In this document: piece after piece, positions 18,070 through 25,913 of the stretch | Layout of the letters: every line of letters starts with the position of its first letter | Numbering within the stretch: the first letter of the stretch is position 1 | Assembly: GCF_000720485.1 (NCBI RefSeq) | Contig: NZ_JOAX01000005.1 | Location: 62,001 to 126,000 of the forward strand | From: Streptomyces ochraceiscleroticus | GTDB taxonomy: Bacteria > Actinomycetota > Actinomycetes > Streptomycetales > Streptomycetaceae | Direction: 5' to 3' | DNA: 64,000 nt | Position numbers and translations under genes: made by a program | The notes under the pieces: model-generated | What the model was told of the DNA's origin: nothing | Database searches by the model: none | What the model saw: the letters and a program-made list of their open reading frames with translations, nothing else

Positions 18070-19167
18070 CTAGGACGAGCGCGGGGGCAGAGCGCTGAGG
18101 AGCCGGGCGTACTCGGTGCGGGTCACCGGGAGCACGGTGCCGTGGCGGGGGCTCGCGGGAAGTCGGTAATCCGTGGACGGTGTCCACTTCCCGGACGCGA
18201 GGTCGGTGGTCTCGAAGGGTACGTAACCCCGGCCGCCGAACTCGTCGATGAAGAGGTACCACTTGTTCTCCGTGTTGGACTTGAAGACCGTCGGGCCCTC
18301 GCCCCGGTCGACGGCGCCCTTGCCGATGCAGTCGGCCACGAAGTCGTACTTGGTGTCGGTGAGTTCGGTGGAACGCTCCGCGGTGATGAACTTCGAGCAG
18401 GGCGTGCCGGACGACGGGTCGCGCTCGTCCTTGGTGAAGCGGTGGTAGGTGTCGCCGTCCTTGATGACGGTGGAGTCGATCACCGAGTAGCCGGGGTCGT
18501 TCCACACCTTGGGCGCACTGAAGGTGCGGAAGTCCTTCGTCGTCGCGTACAGCATCTTGTTGTACGTCGTGCCGGTGTGGTCCGGGTCGTTCTCGGCGTA
18601 GACCTTGGATGCCCAGAAGACGACGTACGCGTCGAGGCTGTCGTCCCAGTATGCCTCCGGGGCCCAGGCGTTGCCCGCGGTGTCCGGGGCGACCTGCACC
18701 AGACGGCGGTCGGTCCAGTGGGTCAGGTCCGTGGATTCCCAGACCATGATGGACGTGCTGCCGGTGCGCTGCACCTGGTCCCAGCTTCCGCCCTCGCCTC
18801 CGTACATCCGCAGGTCAGTGGCGATCAGGAAGAACTTGTCGCCCCGCGGCGAACGGATCACGAACGGGTCGCGCAGGCCCTTGGTGCCGAGGTTGGAGGT
18901 GAGCACCGGCTTGCCGCTGTTCAGCTCGCGCCAGTGCAGTGGGTCGTTGCCGCGGCTGAGGGCCATCCGGATCTGCTCGCCGTCCGCGGTGTTCTCGCCG
19001 GTGAAGTAGGTGAAGAGGTAGCCGGCGTACGCGTCCTCGCGCCGGGTCGTGTCCTGGGACGTTGCGTTCAGTGCCGTGCTGGACGGTGCGGTCAGGAGAG
19101 TGGCACAGAGTGCGGCGAGGACGGTGAGGAGGGGCACGAGGGGACGGGGACAGCGTCGTCTTCTCAT
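18070..19167 (-). CDS. Secreted glycoside hydrolase family 43 protein
   Basis: 365 aa from ATG19167 (AAAGGA 8 nt upstream), with a Sec signal peptide (MRRRRC, then a Leu/Ala core ending about residue 32). The mature protein reads as a single five-bladed propeller: LRDPFVIRSPRGDKFFLIATDL, WAPEAYWDDSLDAYVVFWASK, VIDSTVIKDGDTYHRFTKDE and EGPTVFKSNTENKWYLF. Acidic residues in RDPF, APEAY and DRGEGP fit GH43 catalytic positions, but the usual N-terminal catalytic Asp is not obvious. No carbohydrate-binding module is present. With the GH42 and GH30 genes it probably trims arabinose or galactose side chains of plant arabinogalactan. Confidence 0.82.
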   Translation of the reverse strand: MRRRRCPRPLVPLLTVLAALCATLLTAPSSTALNATSQDTTRREDAYAGYLFTYFTGENTADGEQIRMALSRGNDPLHWRELNSGKPVLTSNLGTKGLRDPFVIRSPRGDKFFLIATDLRMYGGEGGSWDQVQRTGSTSIMVWESTDLTHWTDRRLVQVAPDTAGNAWAPEAYWDDSLDAYVVFWASKVYAENDPDHTGTTYNKMLYATTKDFRTFSAPKVWNDPGYSVIDSTVIKDGDTYHRFTKDERDPSSGTPCSKFITAERSTELTDTKYDFVADCIGKGAVDRGEGPTVFKSNTENKWYLFIDEFGGRGYVPFETTDLASGKWTPSTDYRLPASPRHGTVLPVTRTEYARLLSALPPRSS

Positions 19168-19204
19168 CAGGTGCGTCCTTTCGAAGTCCAACGTCGGTCG
19201 GGGC

Positions 19205-20278
19205 CTACCGAAGCCCCGGTGGCGGGGCCGTGCTGTCGCGCAGTACGAGTCGGGTCGGCACCAGGGTGGTGCCATGGTCCGTTGCGTTCTCGCGGACCTG
19301 TCGCAGTACTCCGTCGACGCAGCGGCGGCCGACCTCGGCGAAGTCCTGGTGGACCGTGGTGAGCGGGGGCAGGAAGGAGCCGGCCTCCGGGATGTCGTCG
19401 AAACCGATGACGGAGACGTCCTGCGGAACCCTGCGTCCGCGCTCGTGCAGCGCGCGCAGCAGGCCGAGCGCCATCTGGTCATTGGCGGCGAACACCGCGG
19501 TGCAGTCGTCCTGTTCGGCCAGTTGAAGCCCCGCTCGGTAGCCGGACTCCGCCGACCAGTCGCCGTGCACCAGCGGCGGCGGCACCCGTCCGGCCCTCTC
19601 AAGTTCCTCCCGCCAGGCGGCGGTTCGACGCTGAGCGGCGTACGACCCCTCGGGGCCGGCCAGATGCCACACGGTCTCGTGCCCCAGGTCGAGCAGATGC
19701 CGAACGGCGTCGCGAGCGCCACCGGCCTGGTCTGTGTCGACCACCGCGTAGCGGTCCCCGGCGTCCGAGTCCGCCACCACGACCTTCACATGCGGCGGCA
19801 GCGAGAGGCGGGCCGAGTCGAGAAGGTGGACCTCCATGATGACGATGACCGCGTCGACGGCGAGCTCTCCCAACCGCGAGAAGGCGCCGCGCACTTCGTC
19901 CTGCGTCGGCACCGCCACGGGCAGCAGTGTGACCGCGTACCCCTCCGCGGCGGCGGAGGTGGCGATGGCCTCCAGCGTGCGGACGTTGCCGGTCGTGGAG
20001 AGCGTGAACGTGATGACGCCGATGGTGCGGAAGTCGCCGCGCTTGAGCGCACGGGCCGCACTGTTGGGGCGGTAACCCAGCTCCTTCATCGCGGCGAGCA
20101 CCCGCTGACGGGTCTCCTCGTGCACACCGGGGAAGCCGTTCGAGACGCGCGAGACGGTCTGCGAGGAGACGCCCGCGACCCGGGCGACGTCCGCCATCGA
20201 AGCGCTCTGCGTACGCCGCCGGGTTCCGGCTCCGTCGCGCGCCCGGGCGCTGTCCGTTGCTCCCACCGTCTCCCTCAC
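19205..20278 (-). CDS. LacI family repressor of the glycan locus
   Basis: 357 aa, GTG start. The LacI helix-turn-helix (MADVARVAGVSSQTVSRVSNG, residues about 28-48) and hinge helix NSAARALKRG are followed by a periplasmic-binding-protein-like sugar domain ending VIGFDDIPEAGSFLPPLTTV. It is divergent from the ABC importer. Two near-identical palindromes ATGTTTACGCAAACAT lie between them, matching the operator type known for Streptomyces LacI proteins, so it most likely represses the importer, GH42 and GH30 and perhaps itself. Confidence 0.9.
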   Translation of the reverse strand: MRETVGATDSARARDGAGTRRRTQSASMADVARVAGVSSQTVSRVSNGFPGVHEETRQRVLAAMKELGYRPNSAARALKRGDFRTIGVITFTLSTTGNVRTLEAIATSAAAEGYAVTLLPVAVPTQDEVRGAFSRLGELAVDAVIVIMEVHLLDSARLSLPPHVKVVVADSDAGDRYAVVDTDQAGGARDAVRHLLDLGHETVWHLAGPEGSYAAQRRTAAWREELERAGRVPPPLVHGDWSAESGYRAGLQLAEQDDCTAVFAANDQMALGLLRALHERGRRVPQDVSVIGFDDIPEAGSFLPPLTTVHQDFAEVGRRCVDGVLRQVRENATDHGTTLVPTRLVLRDSTAPPPGLR

Positions 20279-20351
20279 CCGTCGCGCCGTCCGTTCCTGC
20301 AGTAACTGTTGACCGTCGTCAACGAGGCAGTGTAGATATGTCGCCGCCGCG

Positions 20352-20367
20352 ATGTTTACGCAAACAT
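20352..20367. promoter_or_regulatory. LacI operator O1
   Basis: ATGTTTACGCAAACAT, with 6-bp inverted arms ATGTTT/AAACAT around ACGC. It is 73 bp from the lacI start and paired with an identical core 43 bp downstream, a spacing near four helical turns. Confidence 0.8.
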
Positions 20368-20394
20368 ACCCCCAGTGGCGCCGTGCGCGCCACG

Positions 20395-20410
20395 ATGTTT
20401 ACGCAAACAT
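20395..20410. promoter_or_regulatory. LacI operator O2
   Basis: Identical core ATGTTTACGCAAACAT, but here the inverted repeat extends to 10-bp arms (20391-20414), making it the stronger site. It lies 71 bp before the favoured start of the first permease gene and so probably overlaps its promoter or transcription start. Confidence 0.82.
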
Positions 20411-20481
20411 CGTGAGTGAGCGAGCACCACCGGCCCGGGATGTACGACCGAGTGCGACCGAGTACGAGCGAGGGGCGCGAC

Positions 20482-21417
20482 ATGACAACGATGCAACCGC
20501 CGGCGGCCGCCCGGCCCCGCCCGACCGGCCCACCGGTGCGCCCCATCCGTGGCACCCGCCGCTCATGGACGGGATGGGGCTTCATCGGCCCCTTCGTTCT
20601 CGTCTTCGCCCTGGTCTTCCTGGCGCCGCTCGCGTACTCCGGCTACCTCAGTCTCTTCCGGACCCAACTGATCGGCGGCACCACCTTCGTGGGTCTGGAC
20701 AACTACCAACAGGCCCTGCAGGACGGACGGTTCTGGGAGGGCGTCGCCCGCGTCGGACTCTTCCTGGCCGTCCAGGTGCCGATCATGCTGGGCCTCGCCC
20801 TGCTCGTCGCGCTCGCCCTCGACAGCGGCCGGCTGTACGGCAAGGACTTCTTCCGGATAGCCGTCTTCCTGCCGTACGCCGTGCCCGCCGTCGTCGCCAC
20901 GCTGATGTGGGGCTTCATGTACGGCACCCGCTTCGGACTGGTCGGTGACATCAATGACGCGTTCGGTGCGAAACTCCCCGACCCGCTGTCTCCCGATCTG
21001 CTCCTGGCCTCGATCGGCAACATCGTCACCTGGGAGTTCATCGGCTACAACATGCTGATCTTCTACTCCGCGCTGCGCGTCATCCCGCACTCGCTCTACG
21101 AGGCCGCCGAGATCGACGGCGCCGGCCAGTGGCGCGTCATATCGGCGATCAAACTCCCGGCCATCCGCGGCGCCCTCGTCATCGCCACGATCTTCTCGAT
21201 CATCGGCAGCTTCCAGCTCTTCAACGAGCCGAGCATCCTGCAGAAGCTGGCGCCGAACGTGATCACCACCGACTACACCCCGAACTACTACACGTACTCG
21301 CTGTCCTTCTCCGGTCAGCAGCACAACTACTCCGCGACGGTCGCCATCGTCATGGGCCTGCTCACGATGATCGTCGCGTACGTGGTCCAGCTTCGCGGCA
21401 TGCGCAAGGGAGCGTGA
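20482..21417 (+). CDS. ABC sugar importer permease 1 (MalF/UgpA type)
   Basis: 311 aa from ATG20482, with GAGGGG about 6 nt upstream. An in-frame GTG at 20416 touches operator O2 and is less likely. Six transmembrane segments, starting GFIGPFVLVFALVFLAPLAYS. The EAA loop that docks the ATPase reads EAAEIDGAGQWRVISAIKLP near residue 214. Carbohydrate uptake transporter-1 family. No ATPase gene is in the locus; Streptomyces commonly uses the shared ATPase MsiK for such importers (known from the family, not shown here). Confidence 0.92.
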   Translation: MTTMQPPAAARPRPTGPPVRPIRGTRRSWTGWGFIGPFVLVFALVFLAPLAYSGYLSLFRTQLIGGTTFVGLDNYQQALQDGRFWEGVARVGLFLAVQVPIMLGLALLVALALDSGRLYGKDFFRIAVFLPYAVPAVVATLMWGFMYGTRFGLVGDINDAFGAKLPDPLSPDLLLASIGNIVTWEFIGYNMLIFYSALRVIPHSLYEAAEIDGAGQWRVISAIKLPAIRGALVIATIFSIIGSFQLFNEPSILQKLAPNVITTDYTPNYYTYSLSFSGQQHNYSATVAIVMGLLTMIVAYVVQLRGMRKGA

Positions 21418-21423
21418 CCCCCG

Positions 21424-22356
21424 ATGAGCAGCACCGCCACCACAGTCGCCCGGCCCACCGGCAAGCCGCCCGCCACCCCTCGGCTGCGACCGCCGCGCCG
21501 CAACGCGCCCCGGCGCTCCCCACGCAGCATCCTGCTGACCGCGCTCACCGGGGTCGTCCTGCTCTACAGCCTGCTGCCGCTGCTGTGGCTGCTGATCAGT
21601 GCCACCAAGTCCCAGCAGGGCCTGGCCCGTTCGTTCGGCCTGTGGTTCGACGGGGACTTCGCCCTGTGGGACAACATCGTAGAGACGTTCACCTACAACG
21701 ACGGCGTCTTCGGCCGCTGGCTCCTCAACACCGCGTTGTACGTGGTCGTGGGCGCCGGTGGCGCGACGTTCCTGGCCGTCCTCGGCGGGTACGCGCTCGC
21801 CAAGTTCGACTTTCCCGGCAAGCGTGCCGTGTTCGCCGTCGTCATCGGCGCGGTTGCCGTGCCCGGCACCGCCCTCGCGGTCCCGACGTTCCTGATGTTC
21901 AGCAAGATGGGCCTGACCGACACCCCATGGGCCGTCATCATCCCGTCCCTGATCTCGCCCTTCGGCCTGTATCTGATGTGGGTGTTCGCCACCGAGGCGA
22001 TTCCCGGCGAACTGATGGAGGCGGCCCGCATCGACGGCGCGAGCGAGGTGCGGACCTTCTTCCAGGTCGCACTGCCGCTGCTCGCGCCCGGCACCGTCAC
22101 CGTGCTGCTCTTCACCACCGTCGCGACCTGGAACAACTACTTCCTGCCGCTGATCATGCTGAAGAACCCCGACTGGTACCCACTGACCCTCGGCCTCGAC
22201 AGCTGGAACAAGCAGGCGGCGACGGCCGGCGGCGAAGCCGTCTTCAACCTCGTCATCACCGGCTCGCTGCTCACCATCGCACCGCTGATCGCCGCCTTCC
22301 TGCTGCTCCAGAAGTACTGGCAGTCCGGCCTCGCCGCCGGAAGCGTCAAGGAGTAA
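21424..22356 (+). CDS. ABC sugar importer permease 2 (MalG/UgpE type)
   Basis: 310 aa, starting 6 bp after the first permease. Six helices, with the EAA loop EAARIDGASEVRTFFQVALPLL about residue 200. It pairs with the preceding permease to form the membrane channel of an oligosaccharide importer. The N-terminal 40 residues are Pro/Arg-rich and cytoplasmic. Confidence 0.92.
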   Translation: MSSTATTVARPTGKPPATPRLRPPRRNAPRRSPRSILLTALTGVVLLYSLLPLLWLLISATKSQQGLARSFGLWFDGDFALWDNIVETFTYNDGVFGRWLLNTALYVVVGAGGATFLAVLGGYALAKFDFPGKRAVFAVVIGAVAVPGTALAVPTFLMFSKMGLTDTPWAVIIPSLISPFGLYLMWVFATEAIPGELMEAARIDGASEVRTFFQVALPLLAPGTVTVLLFTTVATWNNYFLPLIMLKNPDWYPLTLGLDSWNKQAATAGGEAVFNLVITGSLLTIAPLIAAFLLLQKYWQSGLAAGSVKE

Positions 22357-22416
22357 CCACCGCCGCCCGGCACTCACCCCCTCCGTGCACCACCTCGAAG
22401 AAGCGGAAGCATCACC

Positions 22417-23757
22417 ATGCCCAAGTACACCCGCCGCCTGCTGCGCGGTACCGGTGTCGTCTGCGTCCTGGCCCTCGGCGCGACCGCGTGCGGCGGCTCC
22501 GGCGACGACAATGCCCCTCAGAAGAAGGTCAGTTCGGCAGATCTGCAGGCCGCCCTGAAGAAGGGCGGCACGGTGACCGTGTGGGCATGGGAGCCCACGC
22601 TGAAGCAGGTCGTCGCCGACTTCGAGCAGAAGTACCCGAAGGTCGACATCAAGCTGGTCAACGCGGGCACCAACAAGGACCAGTACAAGGCCCTGCAGAA
22701 CGCCATCTCGGCGGAGAAGGGCGTCCCCGACGTCGCGCAGATCGAGTACTACGCGCTGAGCCAGTACGCCCTGACGAAGTCCGTCACCGACCTCGCGCCG
22801 TACGGGGCCGACCGGCTCGCCGGCTCCTACTCCACCGGCCCCTGGAACGCGGTGAAGTCCGGCGACGGCATCTACGGCCTGCCCATGGACTCCGGCCCGA
22901 TGGCCCTCTTCTACAACAAGAAGGTCTTCGACAAGTACAAGATCCCGGTGCCCACCACGTGGGACGAGTACGTCGACGCCGCCCGCAAGCTGCACAAGGC
23001 CGACCCGAAGACCTACATCACCAGCGACGACGGTGACGCGGGTCTGGCCACCAGCCTGCTGTGGCAGGCCGGTTCGCACCCGTACAAGGTCGACGGCACG
23101 AAGGTCGGCATCGACTTCACCGACGCCGGAGCCAAGAAGTACACCGGCACCTGGCAGCAGCTCATCGACGAGAACCTCCTCGCGCCTGTCACCGCGTGGA
23201 GCGACGACTGGTACAAGGGCCTCGGCGACGGCACCATCGCCACCCTGCCGGCCGGGGCCTGGCTGCCGGCCAATCTCGCCTCCGGTGTGAAGGGCGCCGC
23301 GGGTGACTGGCGCGTGGCTCCGCTGCCGCAGTGGTCCAAGGGCGCGGACGCCAGTGCCGAGAACGGTGGGAGCTCGCTCGCCCTGCCCGAGCTCAGCACG
23401 AACAAGGAGCTCGCCTACGCCTTCGTCGCCTACGCCAACTCCGGTGCCGGCGTGCAGACCCGCATCAAGAACGGTGCGTTCCCGGCCACCACGAAGGACC
23501 TGGAATCCAAGGCGTTCCAGAACACCGGGTTCCCGTACTTCGGCGGCCAGAAGGCCAACAAGGTCTTCGCCGAGTCCGCGAAGAACGTCCCGGCGGACTG
23601 GCAGTACCTGCCGTACCAGGTGTATGCCAACTCGATCTTCAACGACACCGTCGGCAAGGCATACATCTCCGGCACCAAGCTGTCGCAGGGCCTGGACGCA
23701 TGGCGCGACGCCTCCGTCAAGTACGGCTCCGAGCAGGGCTTCACCGTCGAGAAGTAA
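22417..23757 (+). CDS. ABC sugar importer solute-binding lipoprotein
   Basis: 446 aa. Signal peptide with lipobox LGATAC, so Cys25 is the lipidated residue. The mature part is an extracellular solute-binding protein family 1 fold (GGTVTVWAWEPTLKQVVADFEQ, MDSGPMALFYNKKVFDKY). Aromatic residues such as the YYALSQY and WSDDWYKG stretches are candidate sugar stackers. It delivers an oligosaccharide, probably a galacto- or arabino-oligosaccharide given the neighbouring hydrolases, to the two permeases. Confidence 0.92.
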   Translation: MPKYTRRLLRGTGVVCVLALGATACGGSGDDNAPQKKVSSADLQAALKKGGTVTVWAWEPTLKQVVADFEQKYPKVDIKLVNAGTNKDQYKALQNAISAEKGVPDVAQIEYYALSQYALTKSVTDLAPYGADRLAGSYSTGPWNAVKSGDGIYGLPMDSGPMALFYNKKVFDKYKIPVPTTWDEYVDAARKLHKADPKTYITSDDGDAGLATSLLWQAGSHPYKVDGTKVGIDFTDAGAKKYTGTWQQLIDENLLAPVTAWSDDWYKGLGDGTIATLPAGAWLPANLASGVKGAAGDWRVAPLPQWSKGADASAENGGSSLALPELSTNKELAYAFVAYANSGAGVQTRIKNGAFPATTKDLESKAFQNTGFPYFGGQKANKVFAESAKNVPADWQYLPYQVYANSIFNDTVGKAYISGTKLSQGLDAWRDASVKYGSEQGFTVEK

Positions 23758-23814
23758 CCAGGAGCACCGAGCAGCAGCTCCCCGTCAGCCGTCTCGTTCC
23801 CCGGAAGGACCTGC

Positions 23815-25872
23815 ATGATCCCGCCCGCCTCTCCGCGCCCGCCCCGCTTCCCGTACGCGACGGGCGGCGACGGCTCCCCACGGCTCGTCTACGGAGCCGA
23901 CTACAACCCCGAGCAGTGGCCACGGGAGGTATGGGAGGAGGACATCCGGCTGATGCGCGAGGCCGGGGTGAACATCGTCTCCCTGGCGATCTTCTCCTGG
24001 GCGCGACTCCAACCCACCGCCGAGACCTGGGACTTCGCCTGGCTCGACGAGATCATGGCACTGCTGCACGAGGGCGGCATCGGCGTCGATCTGGCCACCG
24101 CGACCGCCTCCCCGCCGCCCTGGCTCACCGCCGCGCACCCGGAGATCCTGCCGGTGACCGTCACAGGGGAGACGGTGTGGCCGGGGGCACGGCAGCACTG
24201 GCGGCCCACTTCGCCCGTCTTCCGCGAGCACGCGTTGCGTCTCGTACGGCAGTTGGCGACCCGGTACGCCCGGCATCCCGCCCTCGTGGCCTGGCACATC
24301 AACAACGAGCTGGGCTGTCACAACGTCTACGACTACTCGGACGACGCGGCCCGCGCCTTCCGTGCGTGGCTGCGCCGCCGCTACAGCACGCTCGACGCGC
24401 TCAACGGCGCCTGGGGTACGGCGTTCTGGTCCCAGCACTACAGCGACTGGGACCAGATCCTGCCGCCGCGCCTGGCCGCCTCGCACCCGAACCCCACACA
24501 GCAGCTCGACTTCAAACGCTTCTCGTCCGACGCGCTCAAGGACCATCTGCGCGCCGAGCGCGAGGTGCTCCGGGAACTCACCCCGGACACGCCCGTCACC
24601 AGCAACTTCATGGTGATGCCCGGCATCAAGGGCATGGACTACGCGGATTGGGCGAGCGAGGTCGACTTCGTCTCCAACGACCACTACGTCGTGCCCGGGC
24701 CGCAGGACCGTGACGAGCTGTCCTTCTCGGCCAACCTGACCAGCGGCATCGCGGGCCACCGTCCGTGGTTCCTGATGGAGCACTCCACCAGCGCCGTGAA
24801 CTGGCAGCCCGTCAACCGGGCCAAGGCACCCGGCGAACTGGCCCGGGACTCGCTGCTGCACGTGGCGCACGGTGCGGACGCCGTGTGCTTCTTCCAGTGG
24901 CGCCAGTCCGCCGCGGGCGCCGAGAAGTACCACTCGGCGATGGTGCCGCACGCCGGCGCCGACAGTGACCTCTTCCGCTCCGTTGTCGCGTTGGGACGGA
25001 CGATCGAGGCGCTCGGGCCGGTCGCCGGTGCCGAGCGCGAACCCGCCCGCGTGGCCGTCCTGTTCGACTGGGACTCGTGGTGGACCAGCGAACACGACTC
25101 CCACCCGACCTCGCGCCTCGACTACCACCGCGAGGCACTGGACTGGTATTCCGCACTGCTGCGGCTCGGCATCCGTGCCGACGTCGTGCCGGCCCAGGAC
25201 ACCGACCTCACCACGTATGACGTGGTGATCGCACCGGTCCTGCATGTGGTGCCCCAGCCGCTGGCCAAGGAGCTCACGCGTTACGTCGAGGGCGGCGGCC
25301 ACCTCGTCACCACGTATTTCTCCGGCGTCGTCGACGAGAACGACCACATCTGGCTCGGCGGCTACCCCGGGGCGCTGCGCGAGCTGCTGGGGGTCCGGAT
25401 CGAGGAGTTCGGGCCGCTGCTCGACGGTGACACCGTCGATCTCGACAACGCCACCACGGGCAGCCTGTGGACCGACCGGATCACCGTCTCCGGCCCCGAC
25501 GTCGAGGTACTCGCCCGCTACCGCACCGGCGCGTACGCCAGCCGCCCGGCGGTCACACGCCATACGACGGGCCGGGGCTCGGCCACGTACATCTCCACCC
25601 GTCTGGGCGTCGACGGCCTGTCGACCCTCCTGCCCGAGCTGCTCGCCCCGGCGGGCGTCACGAGCGAACTGCCCGAAGTCGCCTGCGGCTCGGTGGAGTT
25701 GACGGTGCGTCGCGGCGATGGCTACCGCTACCTGTTCCTGGTCAACCGGACCGATGCACCGGTGCCGCTGCCGGGCGTCACCCGTGACGTTCTCGCGGGC
25801 CCCGAACCCGGCGGTGACGGTCTCGTACTGCCGCCCCGCGAGGTCGCCGTACTGCGGCTGCCCGCCTCCTGA
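23815..25872 (+). CDS. GH42 beta-galactosidase
   Basis: 685 aa without a signal peptide, so cytoplasmic. The TIM barrel begins VYGADYNPEQWPREVWEED. The acid/base glutamate is E165 in WHINNELG and the nucleophile E322 in FLMEHSTSAVNW; a trimerisation domain (VAVLFDWDSWW) and a small C-terminal beta domain follow. It would cleave terminal beta-galactose from the oligosaccharides brought in by the ABC importer just upstream (57-bp gap), with which it probably forms one operon. Confidence 0.93.
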   Translation: MIPPASPRPPRFPYATGGDGSPRLVYGADYNPEQWPREVWEEDIRLMREAGVNIVSLAIFSWARLQPTAETWDFAWLDEIMALLHEGGIGVDLATATASPPPWLTAAHPEILPVTVTGETVWPGARQHWRPTSPVFREHALRLVRQLATRYARHPALVAWHINNELGCHNVYDYSDDAARAFRAWLRRRYSTLDALNGAWGTAFWSQHYSDWDQILPPRLAASHPNPTQQLDFKRFSSDALKDHLRAEREVLRELTPDTPVTSNFMVMPGIKGMDYADWASEVDFVSNDHYVVPGPQDRDELSFSANLTSGIAGHRPWFLMEHSTSAVNWQPVNRAKAPGELARDSLLHVAHGADAVCFFQWRQSAAGAEKYHSAMVPHAGADSDLFRSVVALGRTIEALGPVAGAEREPARVAVLFDWDSWWTSEHDSHPTSRLDYHREALDWYSALLRLGIRADVVPAQDTDLTTYDVVIAPVLHVVPQPLAKELTRYVEGGGHLVTTYFSGVVDENDHIWLGGYPGALRELLGVRIEEFGPLLDGDTVDLDNATTGSLWTDRITVSGPDVEVLARYRTGAYASRPAVTRHTTGRGSATYISTRLGVDGLSTLLPELLAPAGVTSELPEVACGSVELTVRRGDGYRYLFLVNRTDAPVPLPGVTRDVLAGPEPGGDGLVLPPREVAVLRLPAS

Positions 25873-25913
25873 CCGCTCCACCAACAACGCACCCATTGAG
25901 TGAGGAGCACACG

